A program made the translations under genes and the position numbers. A stretch of 64,000 nt of DNA, from assembly GCF_000696385.1 (NCBI RefSeq), contig NZ_JJMN01000064.1:124001-188000 (forward strand). The letters are read 5' to 3'. This stretch comes from Vibrio metoecus. Lineage in GTDB: Bacteria > Pseudomonadota > Gammaproteobacteria > Enterobacterales > Vibrionaceae. Shown in pieces: positions 46,642 through 55,979 of the stretch. Positions within the stretch are counted from its first letter, which is position 1. Each line of letters starts with the position of its first letter. The notes below the pieces were generated by a model. The model made no database searches, was not told the DNA's origin, and worked only from the letters and a program-made list of their open reading frames with translations.

Positions 46642-49458
46642 TTATTGGCTGATAAGGATAAGGCCGCTAGGTAGGCTTTCACCAAACGTGCGTTGGGTTT
46701 CTGCTTCATCCAGTTCGAGCACTTCACTAACCAAATTGATCCATGACTCTGCAACGCGGCTCTGTTTGAGCTTATCCAACACCTGCGTACGCCAGTCTTC
46801 AGCAATATCGCGGCTGCGATCGCCCGTTTTGCGGCACATCATCACGGTGGCGAAAGCACACATGGGTTCTTTTGACCAATCTTGCTCTAAGAGCTTAGGT
46901 AGCCATTGTTGGATTTGTTCTTTCGGAAGTGTGGCGTGCAGGCTGCCATAAAACGGCGTGCGAGCGGCTAAACGGCCTAAAGCCCACCAGTGTGCTTGTT
47001 GGTATTGATTGTGGTTCAGTGCTTTATTCAAAAACCAAGTGGCGAGCAGAGTTTTATCTTCCACCTGTAATTGCTCTAACGAAGCCGCCAACCGTACCAT
47101 AGCTTCATAACCTTTCTCTTGGGCTTCTTTGGTCGAAGCAGGCGTACGCATAGCACTCGGATGCAGGTATTTAGCAATATCCGCAAGTAAGGTTTCTTGC
47201 TGTTCTTGATTTAAACCGCCCGCAACTCGACGCCAGAATACCCACCAGTCCGTCCAACCTTGAGTGTTAGCAAACTGAATGCCTTGTTGGTACAACGCCC
47301 AAATTTGTTCAATCCGCCAACTGTCGGTGGCATCGCCAAAACCGGGTCGCAAGCTGAAACCCGCCAGCCGCAGCCAGTTTTTCTCATGCTGTTCTGAGCG
47401 GCGGCGGCGTTTCCGGCCAAGTGCTAGACTGTCAAACAGGCTACGCAGAGTCGCAAAGTCCCACTCTTCTCGTTTCCCTAAACGTCTTTCTAACTCTTTA
47501 GTCAGTGTTTTAATGGCTTGTTGGTCGGCATTGGTTTTGTTGGCGCTGTAGATCTTGCTGATCAGTGTTTTGGCTTCCTGCAACTTGGGAGAAATCGACG
47601 AGTTCTCACTCAATCCGTCTTCATTCGACAAGTTCTGGCGAATTTCAAACTCCACTTGCCAACGCTGATTTTCATCCTCTGGGTTCACACACACCATTTG
47701 CAGAGTACCGACTTCGGTCAACTGGCAGGCTAACTGAACTTCAACGCGTTGCTTTTGATTGGCGGCGAGTCGAGTTTCGTCCAGAGCAGGTAAGGTGAGT
47801 ACATAAGGCGGTAAGGGCTGGAATTTATCGGGGTCGATAGGCAGCAGCGCACCATTTTGTACTTTCTGTTCGGGTACAATGTGATCGTGAGTCGAGGTCA
47901 GCAAATTAAAACGAACAGGCTCACCTACCGTCAGTGAAAAACGGCGGCTGGTTAGACGAATTTCTTGTCCTTCTTCACTGCCTTTGGCGAGCAAACATAA
48001 GGCTTTGCCGAGTTTATTTTTTTCTTGTAGATGAAGGAAATAAGAGCGCGCTGCGCCACCGCCGATTTTGAGCTGCGCCCCGCGTCTTGCTTTGGCATAA
48101 GCCACTGCGCCCAAAGCGACAGACCAATCTGGATGAGGGTTATCGAGCAAAGTAATGGGTCGCCCTAACCAGTCGCTCAGCAGTGTGATCAGCCGTTGAG
48201 TAATCAAATCACTATTAAACACGCCGCCATTGAGTAGTAAACCCGTTGGCAATGCTGAGTTATTTTCAGTGGTTAACGAACCTTGCGCTGTCCCTTGGTG
48301 ATGACTGAGAAATTCCGCAATGTGCTTGCTGACGGCAGGATCGGCCGCATAAGGCAAGCCAAACTCCACAACTGCACTGCGGCGTTTCTCTGGTAGTACG
48401 TCTTGTTCAGTCAGAGGGAAAAATCCGTCAAGTGCAATGCGGTGTACTTCATCACGATGTAACGCCACACTTTGGGTTCCACCCAGTAACTTCGAACCAC
48501 TGCCCAACAAGGTGATTTTCATCTGTTCAGGGGCATTTGCCGAAAGCAGGCTCTCTTTGGCTTGGCGCGTTTGTTGGATGAGCTTGGATAAACCCGCAGC
48601 GCTGAGTTTTTTATTTTGCTGGAAACGGCTTTCGGCTACGTGAGCCAAGGCAAGGTCAATGTTGTCGCCACCCAGCATAAGATGATCGCCCACACCAATC
48701 CGGTTGAGTTGCAGAGTCTCTTGCTCATCAAATTGCGCGGCAATCAGGCTTAAATCGGTGGTACCGCCGCCCACGTCACACACCAATATCATCGGTACGT
48801 CTTGCAAGATATCGTTCGCTTGAGTTTGGTGACGATGATGCCAGTCATAACACACCGCTTGCGGCTCTTCGAGCAGCATGATTTTCGGCAATCCGGCCAG
48901 CTGAGCGGCTTCAAGTGTCAGTTTACGCGCACCTTCATCAAATGAAGCTGGAACGGTGACAACCACTTCTTGTTGTTCTAACGAGTTTAAAGGATGGCGA
49001 TGATTCCACGCTTGGCGGATATGGTTGAGATAGCTGGCGCTGGCAATGATAGGAGAAACTTTCTCGACATCATTCGCTCCCGCCCACGGCAAAATGGGTT
49101 GGCTACGATCCACGTTCGGATGTGAAAGCCAGCTTTTGGCACTAGAAACTTGTCGGCCTTCCACTTTTGCGCCTAACTCGCGAGCCCATTCGCCAATAAT
49201 CACTTGCGGCAGATCACCATTTACCCGTTGTGATTCCCAAGGCAGGGTTAAATCAGAATCGGCGAATTGTCCGTGTGAAGGGTGGTAGCGAAAAGAAGGA
49301 AGAAGCGGACGGCGAACCACTTCGCCAGGGCCAACTAATTGATCAACGGGGAAAATCTCAACCGGAGATTGTTCAAGCGCATCATTGAGTTCACAAAAGG
49401 CGACCACGGTATTGGTCGTGCCCAAGTCAATGCCAACCAGAAAACGTGGTGATGACAT
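46642..49458 (-). CDS. Hsp70/DnaK-like protein with long C-terminal extension (DUF3731 type)
   Basis: The product is 938 residues from ATG 49458 (GAGG upstream). The ATPase domain has FLVGIDLGTTNTVVAF, VCDVGGGTTDLSLIA and LLLNGGVFNSDLITQRLI. It is followed not by a normal DnaK substrate lid but by a long helical and beta-rich region (from about residue 560). That region includes KRRRRSEQHEKNWLRLAGF and FRRVAG-like stretches of the family extension I know as DUF3731. It is last of three minus-strand genes, 59 bases after the second Hsp70-like gene. A specialised chaperone is likely; its clients are unknown. Confidence 0.88.
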   Translation of the reverse strand: MSSPRFLVGIDLGTTNTVVAFCELNDALEQSPVEIFPVDQLVGPGEVVRRPLLPSFRYHPSHGQFADSDLTLPWESQRVNGDLPQVIIGEWARELGAKVEGRQVSSAKSWLSHPNVDRSQPILPWAGANDVEKVSPIIASASYLNHIRQAWNHRHPLNSLEQQEVVVTVPASFDEGARKLTLEAAQLAGLPKIMLLEEPQAVCYDWHHRHQTQANDILQDVPMILVCDVGGGTTDLSLIAAQFDEQETLQLNRIGVGDHLMLGGDNIDLALAHVAESRFQQNKKLSAAGLSKLIQQTRQAKESLLSANAPEQMKITLLGSGSKLLGGTQSVALHRDEVHRIALDGFFPLTEQDVLPEKRRSAVVEFGLPYAADPAVSKHIAEFLSHHQGTAQGSLTTENNSALPTGLLLNGGVFNSDLITQRLITLLSDWLGRPITLLDNPHPDWSVALGAVAYAKARRGAQLKIGGGAARSYFLHLQEKNKLGKALCLLAKGSEEGQEIRLTSRRFSLTVGEPVRFNLLTSTHDHIVPEQKVQNGALLPIDPDKFQPLPPYVLTLPALDETRLAANQKQRVEVQLACQLTEVGTLQMVCVNPEDENQRWQVEFEIRQNLSNEDGLSENSSISPKLQEAKTLISKIYSANKTNADQQAIKTLTKELERRLGKREEWDFATLRSLFDSLALGRKRRRRSEQHEKNWLRLAGFSLRPGFGDATDSWRIEQIWALYQQGIQFANTQGWTDWWVFWRRVAGGLNQEQQETLLADIAKYLHPSAMRTPASTKEAQEKGYEAMVRLAASLEQLQVEDKTLLATWFLNKALNHNQYQQAHWWALGRLAARTPFYGSLHATLPKEQIQQWLPKLLEQDWSKEPMCAFATVMMCRKTGDRSRDIAEDWRTQVLDKLKQSRVAESWINLVSEVLELDEAETQRTFGESLPSGLILISQ

Positions 49459-49517
49459 GCGATACCTCGTATTCATAAAGGATGAGCGGCACCCAGAAGG
49501 ATACCGCGATCGTTTTG

Positions 49518-51419
49518 TTAATGTTGCTGTGCTGCAGGCTCGTCTTGTGGGTTGTCACGCACATCAAATTCCACATGCCATTTTTGGCCATTATCGGCAG
49601 CAATCGCTTCGAGATAGAGCGTACCGAGCTCCGTCACTCGTGATGCCAGCGTAACAGGAACCACTTCACCCGCACGGCGACCTTCAGAAACCGGCAAGGT
49701 GATCTGAATGGTCGGCAGGTCGTCGAGCTCATCATTGGCCCAATCGACAAGGTGAGTCCCAGCGACATCATCACGGCGTACGGTTGAACCATAGAATTGG
49801 AAGTGCACAGGCTCACCAATCACGAGGCCAAACTGGCGATCCGCGACTTGCGCACTCGAACCTTCTTCCATACCAAATGGAGCAACACAGAGCGCTTCCA
49901 TCGGCGGTGACATGCCCGGAATGGCAGGCATCGCACTTTCAATCCCGACATAGTAAGCCGAAGCAATACCACCACGGATGCGTACCCCTTGACCTTGACG
50001 CACAACGCCGTAGTAAGCTGCGCCACGTGCTACAGCCAGATCCAAATCCACTCCGGCTAAGAGTTTGGCAGGAGCCGCATTGGCCTGAGTTAGCCAAGCA
50101 TTGATGGTTTCTAGCAAACGATCGGCAAGCAGGGTGGATTTGAGCACACCGCCGTTAAGCAAAATCGCACTTGGCTTAATGAAATCGGCTTGAGGAGCGG
50201 CCATGCCCGGAATTCCGGCCATCGCAAAAGGCATGCTGTCTGCGTGGTTCTGACCTTGAGCATTGGCTTGCTTGCTTAAAAATGCGGCGATGTGGCGAGT
50301 AATGCCGGCATCTTGCGCGTAAGGCAAACTCATCTGAGTCAAAGCACCGCGCATCTTTTGTTGTGGATGTTCGTTGATAGAAACTGCAGGGAAGAAACCA
50401 TCGACCAGCGTTTGCTGCACTTCTTCACGAGTCAGTTCGGTTTTCAATGTTGCGCCGAGCAGTTTAGAACCACGGCTTGGTACCACGATTGGTACTGCAG
50501 CTAAATCTGGTTGGCTGAGTAGCGCTTCTTTCGCATCACGACAAGCGTGCGTCATGGCTTGCACTTGCCACATTTGCAGCTCTTTACCTTCCTGCGCTAA
50601 CTTCATTTTCAGACGATAGGCGAGGGCGAGATCCATGTTATCGCCACCGAGCAGAATATGTTCGCCAACGGCAATACGCTTGAGGGCAAGGTTACCTTCT
50701 TCTTCGGTCACTTCGACCAGTGAAAGGTCAGTGGTGCCGCCACCGATATCGATCACTAACACCACATCGCCTACGTTTACTTCATTGCGCCATTGTTCAT
50801 GGCGGTTATCAATCCAGCTGTAGAGTGCCGCTTGTGGCTCTTCCAGCAGTGTAAATTGTTGTAAACCGACATTGCGCGCCGCTTCTGCGGTTAAATCACG
50901 GGCGGCCGGATCAAACGAAGCAGGAACGGTAATGGTGACATCTTGTTCAGCTAGTGGGGCATCAGGATGAGCGTGATCCCATGCGGCTTGCAAGTGCTCT
51001 AAATAAAGTTCAGTGGCGCGTAGTGGAGAAATTTTGCTGACGTCTTCAGGACTGCCCGATGGCAAAAAGGCTTCGCGACGATTCACGCCCGCATGGCATA
51101 ACCATGATTTCGCGCTTGCGACTAAACGAATCGGGGTTTTAGAGCCCAAATTACGCGCAATTGCACCGACCAAGGCAGTCGGCTCACTGCTCCAAGGTAA
51201 ACGGCGTGAAGCGACAGCCATTTCATGTTCATGCGGCTGATAAACGAAAGAACCAAGCTGGTTGAGGTTTTCCACGGTACCCGGCGCCGTCATTTGCGCA
51301 ATCGACATCACTTCAACACGACTCTCTTCACTCTGTACATCTTGGTAAGCGAGTACGCAGTGGGTAGTACCAAGGTCGATGCCCACACTGTATTTAGCGG
51401 AATGAATTGGCATCTCCAT
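49518..51419 (-). CDS. Hsp70/DnaK-like protein
   Basis: The product is 633 residues. The actin-like ATPase is intact: YSVGIDLGTTHCVLAYQD, VITVPASFDPAARDLTAEAA-type segment, VLVIDIGGGTTDLSLVEVTE and ILLNGGVLKSTLLADRLLE in place of the usual GGxTRxP motif. A beta-sandwich region ends the protein (IQITLPVSEGRRAGEVVPVT), with no long helical lid or EEVD-like tail. There is a Met/Pro/Gly-rich insertion (FAMAGIPGMAAPQ and AMPAIPGMSPPME). Start overlaps the DUF2760 stop by one base, indicating translational coupling. It likely pairs with the larger Hsp70-like protein. Confidence 0.9.
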   Translation of the reverse strand: MEMPIHSAKYSVGIDLGTTHCVLAYQDVQSEESRVEVMSIAQMTAPGTVENLNQLGSFVYQPHEHEMAVASRRLPWSSEPTALVGAIARNLGSKTPIRLVASAKSWLCHAGVNRREAFLPSGSPEDVSKISPLRATELYLEHLQAAWDHAHPDAPLAEQDVTITVPASFDPAARDLTAEAARNVGLQQFTLLEEPQAALYSWIDNRHEQWRNEVNVGDVVLVIDIGGGTTDLSLVEVTEEEGNLALKRIAVGEHILLGGDNMDLALAYRLKMKLAQEGKELQMWQVQAMTHACRDAKEALLSQPDLAAVPIVVPSRGSKLLGATLKTELTREEVQQTLVDGFFPAVSINEHPQQKMRGALTQMSLPYAQDAGITRHIAAFLSKQANAQGQNHADSMPFAMAGIPGMAAPQADFIKPSAILLNGGVLKSTLLADRLLETINAWLTQANAAPAKLLAGVDLDLAVARGAAYYGVVRQGQGVRIRGGIASAYYVGIESAMPAIPGMSPPMEALCVAPFGMEEGSSAQVADRQFGLVIGEPVHFQFYGSTVRRDDVAGTHLVDWANDELDDLPTIQITLPVSEGRRAGEVVPVTLASRVTELGTLYLEAIAADNGQKWHVEFDVRDNPQDEPAAQQH

Positions 51420-52051
51420 TACAGTTCTACCTCGGCAGGTGCCAGAATTGAGGTGTCATAGTTATCCGACAGTTTTGGCAGGGTGATGGAATCCGCGCGC
51501 CAACCTTTGTGAATCAGAGTACCAACGAATGGTGCTTGGCCAGTAACTTGTCCTGTCAGGCGAATTTCTTGTGCATTGAAGCCAGCTTCAACGTTAATGC
51601 GGCTCTCTTCTTGTTCGCTACGAATTGGCGATAAAGTGAGATACTCACGCAGCACTTTTTGGCCTCCGCTATGAATCACGCGAGCGGCTGCGCCCACTTC
51701 TTCATCCGAAAACTGGCTCACTTCTTCTTGTAAGAAGTCGATCAAGCGAGCTTCTTTTTGCAGCAGCGCTAAGAGTTGCAGTGCTGAATCGGTTGATGCG
51801 GTCGCGAGTTTGGATTCCACCTCAACGACTTTCTCCACCACTTTTTCAACTTCGATGATCTTTTCCACTTCGATAATTTTTTCTACCGGCTTTTCAACCG
51901 TCACAATCTTTTCGACTGGTTTTTCTACGATTTTTTCTGTGACTTTACCTTTGCGAGCAACAGCAATAACCAATAATAGGAGAGAGGAAGCGGCTAGCCC
52001 CGCATGGAGCATATCAAAGGTGGTTGGGATCAGGTTTAGGTCGATATTCAT
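51419..52051 (-). CDS. DUF2760-type membrane-anchored protein of the Hsp70-like operon
   Basis: The product is 210 residues. One TM helix (about 14-32, MLHAGLAASSLLLLVIAVA) is followed by a charged, valine/isoleucine-rich repeat region (about 40-85) built from VEK, PVEKI and IEVEK units, probably an extended coiled stalk. The C-terminal domain (about 95-210) contains LLALLQKEARLIDFLQEEVS and SDEEVGAAARVIHSG, which I recall as DUF2760. It is first in the operon and probably tethers the two Hsp70-like proteins to the membrane or presents clients; this is inference from co-transcription. Confidence 0.85.
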   Translation of the reverse strand: MNIDLNLIPTTFDMLHAGLAASSLLLLVIAVARKGKVTEKIVEKPVEKIVTVEKPVEKIIEVEKIIEVEKVVEKVVEVESKLATASTDSALQLLALLQKEARLIDFLQEEVSQFSDEEVGAAARVIHSGGQKVLREYLTLSPIRSEQEESRINVEAGFNAQEIRLTGQVTGQAPFVGTLIHKGWRADSITLPKLSDNYDTSILAPAEVEL

Positions 52052-52494
52052 CGTGAATTCTCTTTGGCAGACTGTGTGCGTAAGCACAGCAAGTTTTACG
52101 CTCTGCAGGAAAGTTTTTGCAACAAGGTCACACTGAACATGGTTTGCTCGGCGAGATTACTGCACATTCCCGAAGGCGGCGTTATAGACTAAGCTCAAAA
52201 TGGGGGCGGATAGTACCATATTCAAGGACAAAGCAAGCAGGGAATCCCTGTCTGTGTACGGCTTGACGGTTTGTTTGGTGTCTTTTTGAGCAGTGGGCCG
52301 TGTGTTTTTTTGTCTGTTTGGAGTGAGTGCGTTTGTGGTTTTTCGTGACTAATCGCCCGATTTGTTGGTTTTTTATTGATAAACACCTTGAAAGGTTTGG
52401 CCTGAATGCAGTATGGGTATGGATATATCGCATAACTTCTCGATATCGCTATGAAATACAATGTCTAAGACAATCGAAGATAAGGAAGAGGTGA
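52052..52494. other. Divergent regulatory region of the Hsp70-like operon and the CHASE-GGDEF gene
   Basis: 443 bases. It contains the heat-shock-type promoter at 52197-52226, a leader of roughly 140 bases, and the odd palindrome CAGGGA-A-TCCCTG (52238-52250). Short ORFs on the minus strand look random in composition. Confidence 0.5.
52197..52226 (-). promoter_or_regulatory. Sigma-32 (RpoH) heat-shock promoter
   Basis: On the minus strand CTTGAA (52226-52221), a 15-base spacer and CCCCATTTT (52205-52197) match the RpoH consensus CTTGAA and CCCCATnT almost perfectly. It points at the DUF2760-Hsp70-Hsp70 operon, with about 140 bases to the first ATG. Confidence 0.75.
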
Positions 52495-54080
52495 ATGCTC
52501 AAATTTTTTCGCGAATTCGCGCCTTTGCTCGTTCTACTTAGTGGTGTGTTGCTGACCAGTTTTGTGGTCTATACCGCGTATTCATTGCAGGTTCGCCATA
52601 ACCGCACCATGCTGGAGAATCTTGCCGATCGACAAACGATGGCGCTCCAACAGTTTGTTGACAGTGATATTAACTTTATTGGATCTGCCGCTAATTTTTT
52701 CCACTCAAGTACCAGTGATGATTGGGAACGCTTTCATACTTTCGCGGCAGAAACCCTCAAAGGGTCAAGAAGCCTCATTACTTTAGAATGGATGGTTAAG
52801 GTTGAGGCCGGAGAAGTCGATAGCTTCACGCAACTCATGCAGCAGCGATTTGCGGATTTTAAGCTATTTACGATCCCGCAAAATGGTCAGGTTCAATATG
52901 GCTTTGGTCAAACTGATGAAGCGAAATTTGTTTTAGCCGATGTGTATCCGCTCAACCATACCAACCGAGCCTTATTGGGCTTTTTTTCTGAACGCGAACG
53001 CTTTAAACGGATATTGAGTGACATTGTCACAAATCGTCGGCCTAATGTCTCTGATAAAGTTCGACTTCTACAAGATGGAATTGATAAGTCGATAGCGAAA
53101 GATGGTTTGTTGGTCTATCACCCGGTTTTCTCTGCTGAAAATAGCCGTAACCTCATCGGTGTGATGGTGGGGGTGGTTCGTCTGTCTACCTATTTCGATA
53201 GCCTCGTGCAAATGAGTGCGGTGGAACAAGACCTCGATATGCGGGTGGTGGATACTGGATTTGATTCGGAAGACAGCCCAATTCTTTACCAAAGCCCAGG
53301 ATGGACAAAGCATGAAGGACTGCAAATTGAACGCAAACTCGTGTTGCCGAACCGAGACTGGAAAGTGCAACTCGCTCTACGAGAGTCACTCAACCACAGT
53401 GAGCAATGGATGTTGTTGGGGTTAGGGTTAGGGGGCATGATTATTTCATTCCTGCTCAGTTACATCATGCGTATGCAGTTAGAAGAGCAGCAACACCTCA
53501 CTGCAATGATCGAAGATCGTACCGCCGAGCTACGCTACCTTGCTGAACATGACAGCCTGACGGGGATCTATAATCGACGCTATTTTAGCCGACAACTTTG
53601 CCGTATGCTGGATGAGGCACAAGCCTTTACGTTGATCTCATTTGATGTTGACCATTTTAAAGAAATTAATGACACCTATGGTCACTTAGCGGGTGATCAT
53701 GCCTTACAACATGTGGTGCATACTGTGCAAAAAATCTTGATGGAATCCGATACTTTTGTGCGCCTCGGAGGGGATGAATTTTGCCATTTTTGTCTTCATT
53801 GACGGAAAGAAATGAGCTGGTTGAATATTTGGAAGGTATTCGTCAATCGGTTGAACACAGTCCCTTTATTGTTAGCGATGAACTGCAACTGGCGCTAACC
53901 ATCAGTATTGGGGCGAGTACTAACTGTCAGTACACCGAGCCTGAAATTTTGCAAAGTGTGGATAATCAGCTGTATGAAAGTAAATCAAGAGGGCGCAATC
54001 GAGTGTCGATTGCTGAACGATGCAGCAAGGTAGAATCGAATTATTCTGTGAATTCAGGTAGGATGTTCGACTTTATGTAA
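52495..54080 (+). CDS. cdgM: CHASE-domain diguanylate cyclase (two frame breaks)
   Basis: The frame-restored product is 527 residues. TM1 (about 10-30), a periplasmic CHASE domain (about 60-270; ITLEWMVKVEAGEVDSF, VYPLNHTNRALLGF), TM2 (about 304-324), then GGDEF with DSLTGIYNRRYF, DVDHFKEINDTYGHLAGDHA and the active site RLGGDEF at about 425. The frame stops at 53802. Two surplus bases, T in 53779-53782 and A in 53810-53812, explain it; corrected it reads GGDEFAIFVFIDGKNELVEYL. No RxxD site. The symbol rests on my memory that VC1376 at this position is called cdgM. GGAAGAGG precedes the ATG. Confidence 0.85.
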
Positions 54081-54098
54081 GCAGAGAAAGAGCCAAGA

Positions 54099-54631
54099 AT
54101 GAATTACAACCGTGTTGTGTGCTTCGATTTAGAAATGTGTTGTTGGAACGAAAACGGAGTGGGAACCACGGGTGAAATCATTGAGGTTGGATTGGCAGAA
54201 ATCGATCTTTCCGCTGGGAAAATCGTCAAACGTGCACAATATTTTGTTAAGCCAGAACATGACGAAATCTCACTGTTTTGTGCTGAACTCACCGGAATTA
54301 CGCCACGAAAAATTGAGAAGCAAGGCCGACCGTTGGCCGAAGTTCTGCAATCTATGGTTAAAAACTTTGGCGGCTCAAATAAGATTTATGCTTCTTGGGG
54401 ACGCGATGATCGTATTCTGATCCATGAATGCCAAGTAAAAAGGCATTCCAGTAACCTTTTCAAGAATTTCTCAATCTCGCCACCTTGTACCGTATTCAAC
54501 ATCGTTTGAAAGACAAACGCATTGGTCATCGCGCGGCTCAAGAATCACAAGGTATTGAATGGGAAGGGCGTCAGCACTCAGGCTATGTTGATGCCTACAA
54601 CTTGGCAAAGTTAGCGTTAACCATGCTGTAA
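54099..54631 (+). CDS. DEDDh 3'-5' exonuclease, KapD/ERI-1-like (two frame breaks)
   Basis: The frame-restored product is 176 residues. ExoI FDLEMCCW supplies the D-x-E pair, ExoII DRILIHECQ region another Asp, and ExoIII HSGYVDAYNLAKL the His and final Asp, so all DEDDh residues are present. The first frame stops at 54509. Surplus As at 54437-54441 and 54453-54454 explain it; corrected it reads KGIPVPFQEFLNLATLYRIQ and continues to TAA 54629. Similar proteins process structured RNA ends; the substrate here is unknown. It starts 19 bases after the CHASE-GGDEF gene and may be co-transcribed. Confidence 0.85.
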
Positions 54632-54714
54632 TGTGATATTCAGCAAATTGTTATGCAACGCATCAGATCTTGTTCTAGGCTTTTGTATGGTTGTCCACAA
54701 AGCCGAGTACAAGA

Positions 54715-54804
54715 ATGGAAAATACACTTTACGTCTGTTGGCTGGTGAATGCTCTAAGTTGTATCGCTGTGATGCTCTATTGGCGAATGACACCACCACT
54801 CTAG
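54715..54804 (+). CDS. Possible 29-residue single-pass membrane peptide
   Basis: ATG to TAG encodes a short N-terminus (MENT), a 19-residue hydrophobic helix (LYVCWLVNALSCIAVMLYW) and RMTPPL. A good terminator follows 40 bases later. The ribosome site is weak (GAGTACAAGA). Not known to me; could be a real small membrane protein, a frame-broken longer one or chance. Confidence 0.3.
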   Translation: MENTLYVCWLVNALSCIAVMLYWRMTPPL

Positions 54805-54845
54805 CGACTTTTTAGACAAGAAGCCCTAGATCAAAGCCCAAGTTC

Positions 54846-54869
54846 AAAAGCGCGAATTTCGCGCTTTTT
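54846..54869 (+). terminator. Intrinsic terminator
   Basis: AAAAGCGCG - AATTT - CGCGCTTTT followed by T; the left A-run makes it usable from both strands. Confidence 0.8.
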
Positions 54870-54916
54870 GTCTTTCAGACAAAGGGAGAGTGTGTCGGAA
54901 CCGATAACGCGCGGCG

Positions 54917-55381
54917 TTATTCTGGTGATTGATGTTTGTCTGCGGCCATCAGTTTGGCGCGAATAAACTGACTGTGATCGACATACAGCAGCTCAGCGGC
55001 CTTGCGAATCACCGCATCTTCAAGCGGATCAATCGTGCCATCCGCGTTGGCGACTTCCCACATCGCTTTGATCAGCTCAAACCGTTGTGTTTGGGAGAGG
55101 CTACGTAGCTGGGAAGTAAAATCGTACAGTGACGCAGATTGTTTGACTTCTTGCTCTGCGCGCATGAGTAAATCGCTGGCTTGCTCAGCCGTACATTGGA
55201 GCAAATGCTGCAACAGTGCCAGCTTAGCTTGTTGCTCTGGCGCTGAAATTTGTTGATCTGCGCCAGCCACTTCGCTGAGCAGACAAGCGATGGCCAGCTC
55301 CGGTGTGGCAGAGTGTTGAGCTAAGTCTTGGCCTTCAAGAAGCTGCTTAAACAGGGAGGTGAGTGCATTAAACATAGGCAA
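54917..55381 (-). CDS. TerB-family protein
   Basis: The product is 154 residues, all-helical. The TerB tellurite-resistance-like fold is suggested by ELAIACLLSEVAGADQQIS followed by WEVANADGTIDPLEDAVIRK, two acidic metal-site-like turns in a helical repeat. No tellurite operon is nearby; stand-alone TerB proteins are common and of unclear function. MP-MF at the start gives two possible initiation codons (55381 or 55375). Downstream of a small acidic protein gene on the same strand. Confidence 0.75.
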   Translation of the reverse strand: MPMFNALTSLFKQLLEGQDLAQHSATPELAIACLLSEVAGADQQISAPEQQAKLALLQHLLQCTAEQASDLLMRAEQEVKQSASLYDFTSQLRSLSQTQRFELIKAMWEVANADGTIDPLEDAVIRKAAELLYVDHSQFIRAKLMAADKHQSPE

Positions 55382-55427
55382 GCCTTGGAGATTGGGAGTC
55401 GTGGGTTAAACAATGTGGCCTTGAGCG

Positions 55428-55778
55428 TCACTCTTCAAGCATAGCACCCAAAATTTCGATAAATTCTGAGCTAGTACGTTCGTGGGCAAGAGTAATCAAC
55501 GCCAGTAGCGCTTCGGCTTTGGTTTTGGGGCCGCTGTCCTCAGCCAAAATCGTCATGAGCTGTGAGCGGATCAATTCCATCTCATGCTCGACAAAACCTC
55601 GGCCTTCCTCTTCGCCTTCTCCTTCTTCCGGCGCGTTATCAAAGGTGAGAAACAGCATGTCATCGTCAAGCTGCGCTTCAATTAAGCGCTCTGGAAGCCA
55701 CACTTCCCCCATCACCACATCAGGGTCAAGGTCATCGGGGAGCTGGTTTAAAATCGTTTTCAGTTCAGAGGCTTTCAC
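55428..55778 (-). CDS. Small acidic protein of unknown function
   Basis: The product is 116 residues, strongly acidic, with a Glu/Gly run (EEGEGEEEGRG) in the middle and a helical C-terminal half (KTAEALLALITLAHERT-like). It has no signal peptide or TM segment. I do not recognise it. AAGGAAACGAAGCGACTGTG precedes the ATG. It lies 46 bases upstream of the TerB-like gene and probably shares its transcript. Confidence 0.75.
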   Translation of the reverse strand: MKASELKTILNQLPDDLDPDVVMGEVWLPERLIEAQLDDDMLFLTFDNAPEEGEGEEEGRGFVEHEMELIRSQLMTILAEDSGPKTKAEALLALITLAHERTSSEFIEILGAMLEE

Positions 55779-55979
55779 AGTCGCTTCGTTTCCTTAAGGT
55801 TCTGTCTTCATTTTAGCGGCCAATTGCGCTGAAAACGAAGCATCTTTTGATTTCAAACGCAGCAATTGCTGTTTCTGTAGACAGGTAACAGTGGCTAAAG
55901 CGTGGGATCATGGGCGTGTTGCTAAAACTCTGTGGTACAATCCGCGCAGTTTTTTGGAAAGATAACAATAGGAAATGCT

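Noticed and set aside
52182..52461. Two overlapping minus-strand ORFs of about 80 codons
   Set aside because: Composition looks random, there is no ribosome site, and they overlap promoter elements.
55869..55884. CTGT-N8-ACAG upstream of hrpA
   Set aside because: About one such core is expected by chance in the window; the core is not A/T-rich, there is no second box, and it is not placed on a clear promoter.
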